From Rachycentron canadum (taxonomy: Eukaryota; Chordata; Actinopteri; Carangiformes; Rachycentridae), in the NCBI GenBank assembly GCA_038496675.1, contig CM076669.1, positions 16,524,596 to 16,588,595 on the forward strand: a stretch of DNA of 64,000 nucleotides, given 5' to 3'. Under the pieces are notes generated by a model. It saw nothing but the letters and a program-made list of their open reading frames with translations. It had not been told where the DNA came from and did not search any database. Of the stretch, positions 55,555 through 64,000 are shown piece by piece. Numbering within the stretch: the first letter of the stretch is position 1; each line of letters starts with the position of its first letter. The translations under genes and the position numbers were made by a program.

Positions 55555-56555
55555 GATTTTGTCTGTGCATGCCTGCTTGGAAGGAAGCAGGAGAGCACAA
55601 ACATCTCCTGCTGAATATCTCCTCCTGTGGCAGAATACTAACAGCAGAATAGATGACAGTTGTCCCTTTGGTGAGACGGTCCAAATTCTCCCTCCATTAA
55701 TCTGCCCCCCGGATCAGAGATGGGTGGGGGTGGGGTGAAGAGGGGAGTGACAAATGAGGGGTTGAAGCTAACAGTGCGCCTCCTGTCACTGAAAAGTCTG
55801 TTTAAAGCATTTATGATACTTTGAAATGGCAAATAAATACATGGCCTGGCTGAGAAAATTGAATGAACAGCAAATGGCTGATTTTGTATTGGTCTCTAAC
55901 TGTTCTACATTTTACTTCCTGTCAGTGAATCCCCAAAAAACAAAACCTACAATGACTTGAATGACTTGTGAATTGATCTTATAAACACATATATTGTATA
56001 TTTTCAAAGTCTGATATGATTCGTCTGTGCTAAAGTATTTAGTACTGGGTGTTGACTAATATAGCGAGACAGCTGAATAGTAATTATTTACTTTATCAGC
56101 TACTTGTGCTGCATCTTCCTCATCATTTACTGTCAAGATCACAACAAAATGATACTCAGAGTGGTGTATAACATTTATATGAATGTCCATGTTATACTAT
56201 ATTCTAATTCTACCCCTCTGCATTTCTCAGGAGGATATATACTTCTGACATCTTAAAGGACCCATTTGTAAGGTTTCCCACATTAGCATTAACAGCTGCT
56301 TAATTGTCAGTCTAAAGGAAATGTTGTGATTTCAGCATCAAATTCATTCCTATATTTGTGGTAGACAGTAATGCCAACGTTATCGCTTGTCTCTAACGCG
56401 TCTTTTCCTCTACTGAAGTTAGCATCCTACCCAGCCAGCCCTAGCTGGTCTCGTCACTCTTAGAGGCTCAATGTAGTCTCCATTCTTCCCTGAAGACGAA
56501 GCACTGCCCAGAGGATGTATTATAACCTTTAGTCTTGTAAACACAACAATGGCTG
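55553..56555. other. No gene; possible repeat piece at 56260-56540
   Basis: 55553-55860 looks like single-copy DNA. 56260-56540 ('aaaggacccatttgtaaggt', 'ccagccagccctagctggtc') has the feel of a dispersed repeat adjoining A7, but I cannot name it. Confidence 0.35.
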
Positions 56556-56882
56556 TTGATAACACAGTAGCCACGCCCTAATTCATCCCCTGCGTTATGG
56601 TCTATTTTCCTCTAAATGGACCATCATTTAAAAAATGAACATCATGTTGTAGTGAAGACTTGAAACTAGAGACTGAGACCATAAACTCATTAGGAAAACG
56701 TTTACTGAGCTAATAAATCAAGGGAGAAGTAGGGACATTTTCCCATAGACTTCAATCCAATCTGACTTCTTTAACAACCAGTGGAGTCACAGCCTGATGG
56801 TCATTAGGTAAAATGTAGTTTTAATGCTCTTCAGCATTGACTTGACAGACCCAGAGTCTATGTCCACTTTTATATACAGGGC
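56556..56882 (+). repeat. Repeat family A, copy A7
   Basis: From 'aacacagtagccacgcccta' through 'ctctaaatggaccatcattt' and 'tcatgttgtagtgaagactt' to 'gtctatgtccacttttatat'. The left third of the family is missing. A CGCCCC to CACAG change marks the usually invariant 'gtcgccccctgatgg' word. Confidence 0.85.
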
Positions 56883-58469
56883 ATGCTCATGACCCTCTTA
56901 TAATAAGACAGTTCCTTGACTTCATTTCAATAACAGTTTGAGACAAAAAGAGGTAAAACTGTCTTCCAGTCCACAAAAAAGGATAGATTAGAGAAAAGTC
57001 TGAAAAATTAATTAAAATTTATGCAGCACCTTTCTCTTTTCCTCTTTGCTCCCCCATTCAAGACCCTTTGTAAGTATTTGGAAGGGCCCTGACCCCTAAG
57101 TTGGTCACCATTGGATACCTAACTGTATCTGAAACTAGCTCCAGCTCATCAGTATTAATAATGTCATTTATCATATTGGTCACAGGAGCCAATTATCAGA
57201 TAAACAACAGATTTTATCACTGAAGAACCTCAACACAGTAATGTCACATAAGTAGGATTTTAAATACAGGGCTATTACTTTGAATTGAGTATTGTAAATT
57301 GTGATATTGGTAGATTAAGGTCATAGTACATCAACTTCAGATGGTGATAATGTTTCTTTTTTGTTACATTAATAATCTGTATTTGAAAATAGCCCCCAAC
57401 AAATGGAATATTTATATCTAAAAACAACACTGTCTAACTGTTGTAGGAAATCCCTGGACTTTAAAAGAAATGAAAAGATATTTGTGTTAGGCATGAAGAA
57501 ATAGATTCAGCACGTAACCTGTAAAATCACAACATTTTCCAAAATGTTTTTCAAAATATTTCAATATTTATGATTGCGTCTCTTGGAGCTTTTTAACCAA
57601 CAAGCACAATTTGTCCTCGCCATTTAGCTGAAGCGTTTCAGCTCTGTAATGCACTGTGGAACAATGCTGTCCATCAAAACCAAACTACAAACCAAACTAT
57701 TTTAGACTGCATGCTGTCATTTTGATGTCTCTTTTCTTTTTGTCTGTGTGATCACACCTCACACTCGGTTGAAAAGAGTGTGTACAGTATGCAGTGAGAG
57801 GATGTTATTTAGGTCCAACACTGCTAAAACATTTACAGCAGCATGTGCCCAAGGCTACACAGCGGAACAATGTCAGAGCCATTTATAAGTTGACAATATA
57901 TTTCACTGGAACAAAACCAACCCCTCCAACCAAAATTCATTATGGCTGTTGCATGCAACGCAGGGTAATGTGCCATATATTATGTCTATTACAAAAAGCA
58001 CAGACGAGGACAAAGTACTTTCTTGCACTATGAATAATACTGCTATTTGCAATTTTATAATGTTTGAACACAGCATGAAGTATTTATCCTGCCTGTATAT
58101 TATGCATCTAAACAACAGGTTCGTGTATAAGGAATAGTAAGTATTTATTCTATGTCAATACAGAACAGAATGACTAATTTCACAGTCAACACCACACATA
58201 TGCTCAACATGCAGAATCCTGCACCCATGAGAGGTAGCCCCCAAAAATGATATGTAACTGGAGGAAAATACTGTATTTTGAAAATACTGTAATTTGAATG
58301 GGTGAAAATGACCAAGTAGCATGTGAAATAAACACGAGGACATACAAAATAAAAGTGAAATGAAAGTAAAGGTGTGTTTTTTTTAACATGATTTAAGCCA
58401 ATGAGATTTAATTCTTAATTATATTAAGAATTATTATATATTATTATAATTATTATATTTTTAATGCGA
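56883..58469. other. No recognised feature
   Basis: AT-rich, single-copy-looking. No repeat recognised, and no open frame with a known domain (57794-58033 and 57949-58137 are unassigned). Confidence 0.4.
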
Positions 58470-58665
58470 CACAACCTCCCGCCCCTCAAGTCCCCATCAT
58501 TCCTGAACTCCACTCCTCTAGGGCTCCTGTCTCTTTAATCATGTTTTCATTCTCTTCTCTGATTATGCTTTTACTCCTATTTTTATGCTTCTTTTGTTTC
58601 TGTTAAGCATTGATTCACCTCTGTGTGTGTGATAATGTGCTATACAAATAAACTTTATCCCCTTC
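58470..58665 (+). mobile_element. LINE 3-prime tail (L2-like), probable
   Basis: 'ttctgttaagcattgattca' and 'ataatgtgctatacaaataaactttat' type ending (58632-58660) resemble the 3-prime UTR end of fish L2-type LINEs, as at 9355-9460. Confidence 0.55.
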
Positions 58666-59200
58666 AGACCGGCTGTTCACTCTGTTCCCAGTCTGTCCCC
58701 AGACTTTGGCCCATTTCTATCTGCCCACCTGGCTTCAATCATCAATCACTTGTGCTTCACCACCCGTTCACACACAGCAACATCCAGCTGTGTCATCATC
58801 TCTGTGTATGTACACTGTATGGTGGGGTCCAAAGATCCAAAGGCCAGAAATGAGTCCGGATCTGTTTCTGTTCCCTCATGTTTCCCAGTGCAGCACTTCC
58901 TGAAGTTTCTGAAGAGTGAGCTGCTCCACTGTTGCCATCTTGGCAGTGCTTGACTTTGCTCACCAACCTGTCACTGAAAGCAGCCAAGCCCTCGATTATG
59001 CAAAATCTTAAGCCTTAATAAAATTTAAACAAGTGAGTTACATCAGGAATATATGAGCCTCAAGTGGCCATTTGAACAACTGCAGCTTTTTGCTCCTCTC
59101 TGTGGGCTTCATTTTCCAGCTCAGGAGGTTGCAGCTTCCTTCATCAACTTCCTTTATTGTATCTCTCTGCCTGTGTGTGTGTTGTGAGAACTGAGTGTCG
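58666..59200. other. No recognised feature
   Basis: Three overlapping plus-strand frames (58623-58953) have no domain. Ordinary sequence otherwise. Confidence 0.4.
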
Positions 59201-59221
59201 TAAGATGTAATGTAATGTAAT

Positions 59222-59400
59222 GAAGGGGCAACCCAACAGCCGAGTAGTTGGCACCATGTGGGTGCAAATCCTCTGAACAGTTGAGTCCCCAGTCAGCCAG
59301 ATTCTTTCCTGCGTGTCTTTCCTCTTCCTTTCCTCTCTGTCCCTTTTCCTATCACTCTACATTATCCTATCAAAATAATAAAGGCACAAAATGGCCAATT
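59222..59400 (+). mobile_element. tRNA-derived SINE, second family
   Basis: 'ggggcaacccaacagccgag', 'tagttggcaccatgtgggtg', 'caaatcctctgaacagttga' and the pyrimidine-rich tail with 'ctctctgtcccttttcctat' match 9070-9226 in opposite orientation. A (TAATG)3 run precedes it. Confidence 0.75.
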
Positions 59401-59477
59401 ATTGTATTTATTTTCTCATGAAATTACTTTTTTTGAACCTGCTGCTTCCCAATACCCTGAATGTGGATATCGTTTGA

Positions 59478-59642
59478 TTTGATCTCTCTCGGATTCAAGA
59501 CACAAATACTGTAAATGCCAACAAACTGCAGGGCATCTTGAGGCCATCCAGGCTGCTGGACCTTCTGGATATTGGCAATGTGGCTGTCCAACAAGGCCTC
59601 CTAGCCCCTAAAGTGAACTGGACTGACCCAAACAGCCAGTGA
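59478..59642 (+). CDS. Weak candidate small open frame or exon
   Basis: A 54-codon frame between stops, reading in part 'LRPSRLLDLLDIGNVAVQQG' and ending 'VNWTDPNSQ'. Composition is protein-like and free of low complexity. A GTGAGT word overlaps its end ('gcca|gtgagtgag'), but the base before it is A, not G, and no good acceptor is seen. No family is recognised. It lies at the edge of a conserved-looking block. Confidence 0.12.
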   Translation, partial: FDLSRIQDTNTVNANKLQGILRPSRLLDLLDIGNVAVQQGLLAPKVNWTDPNSQ

Positions 59643-59649
59643 GTGAGAT

Positions 59650-59680
59650 GCGGGTGGGGGGTGGGGGGTGGTGGGGGTGT
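59650..59680. repeat. G-rich tract, G-quadruplex-prone
   Basis: Four G runs of 3, 6, 6 and 5 separated by T, T and TGGT. This meets the usual G-quadruplex pattern. Confidence 0.8.
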
Positions 59681-59689
59681 TGTTTAGAT

Positions 59690-60152
59690 AGTTACTGTGC
59701 AATCAGCCAGCAGCGGATTATCTGTCAGGTGCAATGTGTTCATCCCCTCCAGCTAGAGGTGCTCATCAGCAGCCTCGCCTCCCAGCATGTAAATGGTCCA
59801 TGACCAAGCAGGGCCGACCTGGAGCCTTTTTGGCGAGGGGTATTTTTAGCCACACTAATCAGGGAGCTTATTATTTCTTGGGTTCACAGGAACTTTGAAC
59901 TGCAGACTCTCCTAGCCTAAAAGATTCATGAAGGAGAGTCTACCGGGGGACCTCCTCGAGGCTCGAGAGGTCAGACATTGGTGTTATCCCTACGGCAACC
60001 ACAGAAAAACAAATTGCATGTGTTAGGGGTGCACTGCTTGTACATTTATTGTATCTGTTTAATGTAGCGTACTGTGGGAGTAACTGATTTATAACTATAG
60101 GGAGGCATATTGACACACGTAGGCAGATATATGGAATTTGTTATCTGTTGTG

Positions 60153-60155
<3 letters not shown>
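59690..60155. other. Candidate conserved noncoding block
   Basis: No repeat. Words such as 'gcagcggattatctgtcagg', 'cccagcatgtaaatggtcca' and 'ccacactaatcagggagctt' have conserved-element texture. Function unknown. Confidence 0.35.

Positions 60156-60183
<28 letters not shown>
60156..60183. repeat. Poly-A tract
   Basis: 28 consecutive A after 'gttgtgagt'. Confidence 0.95.
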
Positions 60184-60188
<5 letters not shown>

Positions 60189-61287
60189 CAGCATGTTGCA
60201 CAGGAGAAAGTGTAATTGGTCATGCTAATAAACATCCAAAGTATAAGGTGATATATTTAAATATAAAGTCAGAGTTCTGCCGTAAATCTCTGTTAGGGAT
60301 TAAAAAGTTTTCCTTAGCACCGAGGAACCTACTTGGACATCAACTTAACTATTATCAATCTCTTACATTTCCCTTCACAATAGTGTTCAGAAGCCCTGCA
60401 CAATTCTCCGTGTGCGTTCTTATGGATGCACTTGTAAATCTATGGACCTTATTAGATTGTGAGTGAATATGACGGCCCTCACAAAAGAAGGCCTTTTGTA
60501 TATAAAATGCAATCTAGCTGGGGCCAGCTGGTGAGGGAAGCATGTAGATTACAGGGTGAATTGCCTGCAAAGGCGCTGTTCAATTTGAATTGTCAATGTG
60601 GCTCCTCCATTTAACTCATACAGAGACCATTTTGGTTCAGATAGAGCAAAGACAGATTCCATCAGGTCCTTATCTGTTACAAGTTGCATTGCTTGCAACT
60701 GGATTCAATGGGTACCGATAAAGGTGTTATTTTTTAAACATTAGGATACCTGGTATTTCTGCACTGGTCAGCAGTAGGGTATATGAGTATGAGAAAAGCA
60801 TATAAAACATGCCCAGATTCCTTCCTCTCCCTGCTGTCCGATACCATGAATGGTGTATTATTCCTATCATTTTTCTGACTTTCTGGAGGAAAAAGTAATT
60901 TTATCTTGTAAAGGGATGTATTTTTTTTTTCTGCCCTCCTGTCCCCCGAGTGGCGTATATTGTTCTGGAATAAAGAAGTCTTCCTGCTGCATTGATACAT
61001 CATCGCAGCCAACCACAATCACTGTCTGCGGACTGTCAGCAGAGACCAATTTGGGCCACATACACTCTGACCATGACATTTAAGAAAAATTAATCCCACT
61101 CTAAGCCGAAGAGAATTAACTCCGCCGCAAAAGACTATCATCAAACCTCTACAGAGGGCTGGCCGTGCGTGGGGTCTTATAATTCTACAATTCTCTTGTG
61201 TTGATCAATAGGAGAGAAAGTGTTTGACAGCATCTGTGTGAGTCGACTGATTCTTTTGTTGTACAACCAGATGACGCCAGCAGAAGC
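60184..61287. other. Candidate conserved noncoding sequence, no gene
   Basis: 60480-60720 ('aaggccttttgtatataaaa', 'ggtgaattgcctgcaaaggc') and 61010-61180 are high-complexity stretches without repeat resemblance. Opposite-strand frames at 60734-61083 have no domain. Confidence 0.35.
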
Positions 61288-61314
61288 CTCTCTCTCTCTC
61301 TCTCTCTCTCTCTC
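61288..61314. repeat. (CT)n microsatellite
   Basis: About 13 units. It gives the Arg-Glu run of the spurious minus-strand frames here. Confidence 0.95.
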
Positions 61315-61652
61315 CTGGACGCAGATATGCCTAAAATTTGAATCGGATGACAGACTGAGTGTTGAGTGAGAAGCTCTGAGTAACCACTTAGGGAGACGCC
61401 AACCACGGCACTGACATGGCTGTTTTCTGCGTGTTGATAAAGTGAGACTGAGCGTGCAGCGGAGGAGCGGCCTGCCAGCGCCATGGAAGGTGCCGCTTTC
61501 AAGAGCGAGAGAGAGAGCATCCTGATAGCTAAAGGAGGCTTTTGTCAATACAGTGAACAACAAATCTCTTCCATCAACACAATTCATGTGGAGCCAAAGC
61601 ATTTGGATAATGGCCATGTCTCCACCATGATAGAGACTGAAAGGATCAAGGC
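61315..61652. other. No recognised feature
   Basis: 61430-61640 has even, GC-richer composition. The 146-codon minus-strand frame 61177-61617 is judged spurious. Confidence 0.35.
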
Positions 61653-61676
61653 TTTTTTTTTTTTTTTTTTTTTTTT
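61653..61676. repeat. Poly-T tract
   Basis: 24 consecutive T. Confidence 0.95.
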
Positions 61677-61719
61677 GCTTATAAAGGCGCCAGTAACACT
61701 CACAGATACACCATCCCAG

Positions 61720-62105
61720 TCAGAAACACTGATGTCACACGGTGGTTTGTGAACCGCCGTTTTCAAGCCTACAGTTTTCAATTTGGTTGTCAGCCATCTT
61801 GTTTTTTTGAAACCATATTCATGTGCATCAGAACCTTGTTTTCTTTGTTTTCATTCTTCTCCCATTAATAATGAGACAAAGCTTCAGATTTATCATGTTA
61901 GCCTTTAGAGGGGCCCAGACATTGCAGACCAAACTACCTGACTGTATATAAACTAGTTAACTTGCTTCACCTTAAGCAGTTATGAAACCTTTAACAAACA
62001 GTGGCGTCGCCCCCTGATAATCAATAGATAGAATGAAGGTTTAAGACATTTCAGAATTTGTTTCACTTTTCAAGCAAAGTATCTATGTTTACTTTCATGC
62101 ATTTG
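61720..62105 (+). repeat. Repeat family A, diverged copy A8
   Basis: 'tgatgtcacacggtggtttg', 'tgaaccgccgttttcaagcc' and 'tcagccatcttgtttttttg', and then after a unique middle 'gtggcgtcgccccctgataa' and 'agaatgaaggtttaagacat'. The oldest-looking copy of the family here. Confidence 0.7.
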
Positions 62106-62139
62106 CTGTGCTAAAATATGAATATTTCAAAATCTACGT

Positions 62140-62275
62140 CAAATTAATGTTGGCATTAGATCTGACTTTGATCTGGTTTGGACCTGTTTTTGGTCAACCG
62201 ACATTACAACCTATATTCAACCAGATATCAACATCTAATGATGTCAGTGGCCATTTTTTGCCTGCAGTGTGAGTT
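62140..62275 (-). repeat. Dispersed repeat I, copy 2
   Basis: Reverse of 27475-27585: 'ttaatgttggcattagatct', 'caacctatattcaaccagat', 'atcaacatctaatgatgtca' and 'gtggccattttttgcctgca'. Confidence 0.65.
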
Positions 62276-62373
62276 GGAGGAGACCAAAACCGATCTAAAA
62301 GCAGGGCGGATGTTACTTTTATTAGGTGGACATAGACACAACACATTTGCCATAGTGACATTATACAATGATG

Positions 62374-62446
62374 ATACACAGATAAGCCATAACATTATCA
62401 CCACTGACAGGAGATTTGAATAACATTGATTATCTCATTACAATGC
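62374..62446 (+). mobile_element. Tc1-like terminal fragment, same family as 23522-24095
   Basis: 'tacacagataagccataaca' then 'ttatcaccactgacaggaga' and 'taacattgattatctcatta' is the 5-prime terminal repeat and adjoining sequence of the Tc1-like family at 23522. Only this end is present. It is followed at 62452-62490 by 'cagacctggagtcaacatcc', a piece of repeat A. Confidence 0.75.
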
Positions 62447-62490
62447 TTTTCAGACCTGGAGTCAACATCCACTTTTATACACAGTCCCTA

Positions 62491-62900
62491 AGGTCAGAAC
62501 TTGAAAGGTCGTCCAGACTAAAAAGAAAAAAAGACTTTTCACAGTTGCTAATATTTTCACTTTACATTCTGAAATTGCATATTTCAGTCGGTATCAGGTT
62601 GAACAATGAGTGCATCTGTTTCCAGACTCTGAATAAGAGTCTATAAAACTTGCTTTATGTAAAGTTCCTTTGATCGCTTAAGACGCCTTGCATGCTCTGT
62701 TTTGCAAGCGGAACAGAATGAGCCGCAGACTCCATCTTATTTACATTTCCCTTTTTGTAACCCATTCTGTTCCAGCGAGAGGCAGCGCGAGACGGCAGAG
62801 GGAGAGGAAAACAGACGGGAAAAAGAAAGAGTGTGCCTCAATGCCAAGGTGCCTGGGCCTCTTTTTTAAACAGTAAATGTTCTGACGTGGAGTGAGGAAA
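62491..62900. other. Single-copy-looking DNA, no gene
   Basis: 62660-62880 is a high-complexity block. The short frame 62688-62876 has no known domain. Confidence 0.35.
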
Positions 62901-62914
62901 GGGGGGGGGGGGGG
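62901..62914. repeat. Poly-G tract
   Basis: 14 consecutive G. Confidence 0.95.
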
Positions 62915-64000
62915 TTGATAATGAGAGCAGAACTCCTTTCCAAGACAGCCGCATTGTTTTAATTGTTCAGACCGGAGAACGGAGGGAGAAGGAAATGGAG
63001 GCTGTTTTCTCAGAGCCAGTGTTAAAAAAAAAAAGAACAAACCTGGCTTTTTCCCTGCAATGTGTTGGAGCAATTATGTACAAACCCTGTAATTATGCAT
63101 ATCTTTTGGAAACATGTAAAAGCTGCATGGAAACGAGACTGGGCTGCTTAAACAGCACGCGCCGTGCCCCCATACGGCTGTGCATTGTTTGATATTTCAG
63201 GGAGTTTTGGCAAAGAAATTTGGAGTTTAAGACACATTGCTGTTCTGTTGTTGCGTGTCTGTGTTTGTGCGTGTGTGTGTCTGGTCTTGAAACGTGTCTT
63301 GTCTTTGTGCACCCACGGAGAGAGGCAGGTTTCTCGATGTGGACATTAGCTGGTGGGCAGAAATGGAGCACAAACACCACCTTTCTCACTGTATCAGCGT
63401 AGCCTCCCCCCTTTCCCTCTCCCTCCGCTAACCATTTCCATACCTCCCCCCTTTCTCCACAGATCCAATCCTCTCTCCTTCTCCTCACTCGTCTCTGCAT
63501 GTGCTAGGTCCCACCCTTAATTAAGTCTGCTGGGGTTTAAAGTGTTGAATCTTGTTTAAAGCCCATCTCAGCACATTTAAAAGGACTGTGAGAGTGTGCA
63601 TGGTAATCAGGACATCCAGAGCCATTTGGGTAGGAGTGTTGGCCACTGAGTGCATGATTTCAGACTTGATTCCGCCACAGTTGCTTTTATTCCTCTGCAT
63701 ATATTCTTGGTGGGGAAGGGAGAGGGTGTGATTATTCCTAACTGTCACACTGTCATGTGCATGTATCTTTTGTACAGACTCAAGGCTCCTACTGCTCACA
63801 ATTACTACAAGTTAATCTTATCACAGCAAAATTCAATTACTTTTATCAAGGTTCTTTCATAGGCTACAGATGTAGCCTGGGTAGACCCTATTCTGCCGGC
63901 CATTGTGCGCTTTTGCATGTGTTTCTGTGCCAATAATTGAACTCTGCTTTCACCAACACAAAAAGCTATGTCCCAAGCAGCAACAATGCAACATGTAACA
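62915..64000. other. Candidate conserved noncoding sequence to window end
   Basis: 63070-63240 ('accctgtaattatgcatatc', 'gaaacatgtaaaagctgcat', 'gggctgcttaaacagcacgc') looks like a conserved element with an octamer-like attatgcat word. 63388-63490 is a C/T-rich tract ending one segment with 'ctttctccacag'. No repeat and no convincing exon. Confidence 0.35.

Noticed and set aside
61177..61617. 146-codon minus-strand open frame
   Set aside because: It contains an RE repeat from the (CT)n tract, and an overlapping second frame of similar length exists on the same strand. Typical of chance openness in GC-richer DNA.
63093..63500. 135-codon minus-strand open frame
   Set aside because: It depends on C/T-rich and TG-rich tracts; no recognisable domain.
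63440..63530. Exon after 'ctttctccacag'
   Set aside because: The acceptor looks strong, but downstream frames close within 20 codons and no donor fits.

Overview
The window reads as gene-poor nuclear DNA of a ray-finned (teleost) fish, most likely a percomorph. Evidence: many short (CA)n, (GT)n and (AAT)n tracts, decayed L2-type and L1-type LINEs, Tc1-like and hAT-like DNA transposon remnants, tRNA-derived SINEs, and several dispersed repeats I know from many fish genomes. I see no complete protein-coding gene, no rRNA or functional tRNA gene, no CRISPR array and no bacterial operon structure. The longest open frames are chance or transposon-derived. Three short open stretches (6777-6829 with a signal-peptide-like leader, 35550-35850 on the minus strand, 52074-52246) are the best candidates for real exons, all weakly supported.

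Layout. 1-25.8 kb is the most repeat-rich part: dispersed repeats, tRNA-SINEs, a truncated Tc1 copy (1674-2545), a repeat family here called A (4910-5390, 11945-13125, 17527-18475, 25555-25800) that in two places carries the same ancient hAT insertion, an L2-type LINE with reverse transcriptase remains (14110-14960), a perfect-period 10-bp minisatellite (15131-15310), an L1 remnant split by a hAT-like element (20722-21935) and an internally deleted Tc1 element with both terminal inverted repeats (23522-24095). 26-34 kb is mostly single-copy-looking DNA with a 390-base assembly gap (29791-30180). 34-41 kb holds repeats B and E and an unassigned element. 41.9-43.3 kb looks like a cluster of developmental conserved noncoding elements. 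44-53.4 kb is again mixed: Tc1 fragments, a minus-strand L1 remnant, SINEs, a terminal-inverted-repeat element and a second copy of repeat B. 54.5-64 kb alternates conserved-looking blocks rich in homeodomain sites with isolated repeats.

Interpretation. The combination of long high-complexity noncoding stretches and no gene fits an intergenic or intronic regulatory desert near a developmental gene outside the window. That is inference: conservation cannot be tested here. Repeat letters (A, B, D to I) are labels for this window only, not database names. I found no convincing undescribed biological system. The strongest directly visible observations are the shared hAT/A junction, the three-copy repeat B, the nested L1/hAT locus, the 19-bp hairpin at 50041-50093 and the dense TAATTA cluster near 55.3 kb.
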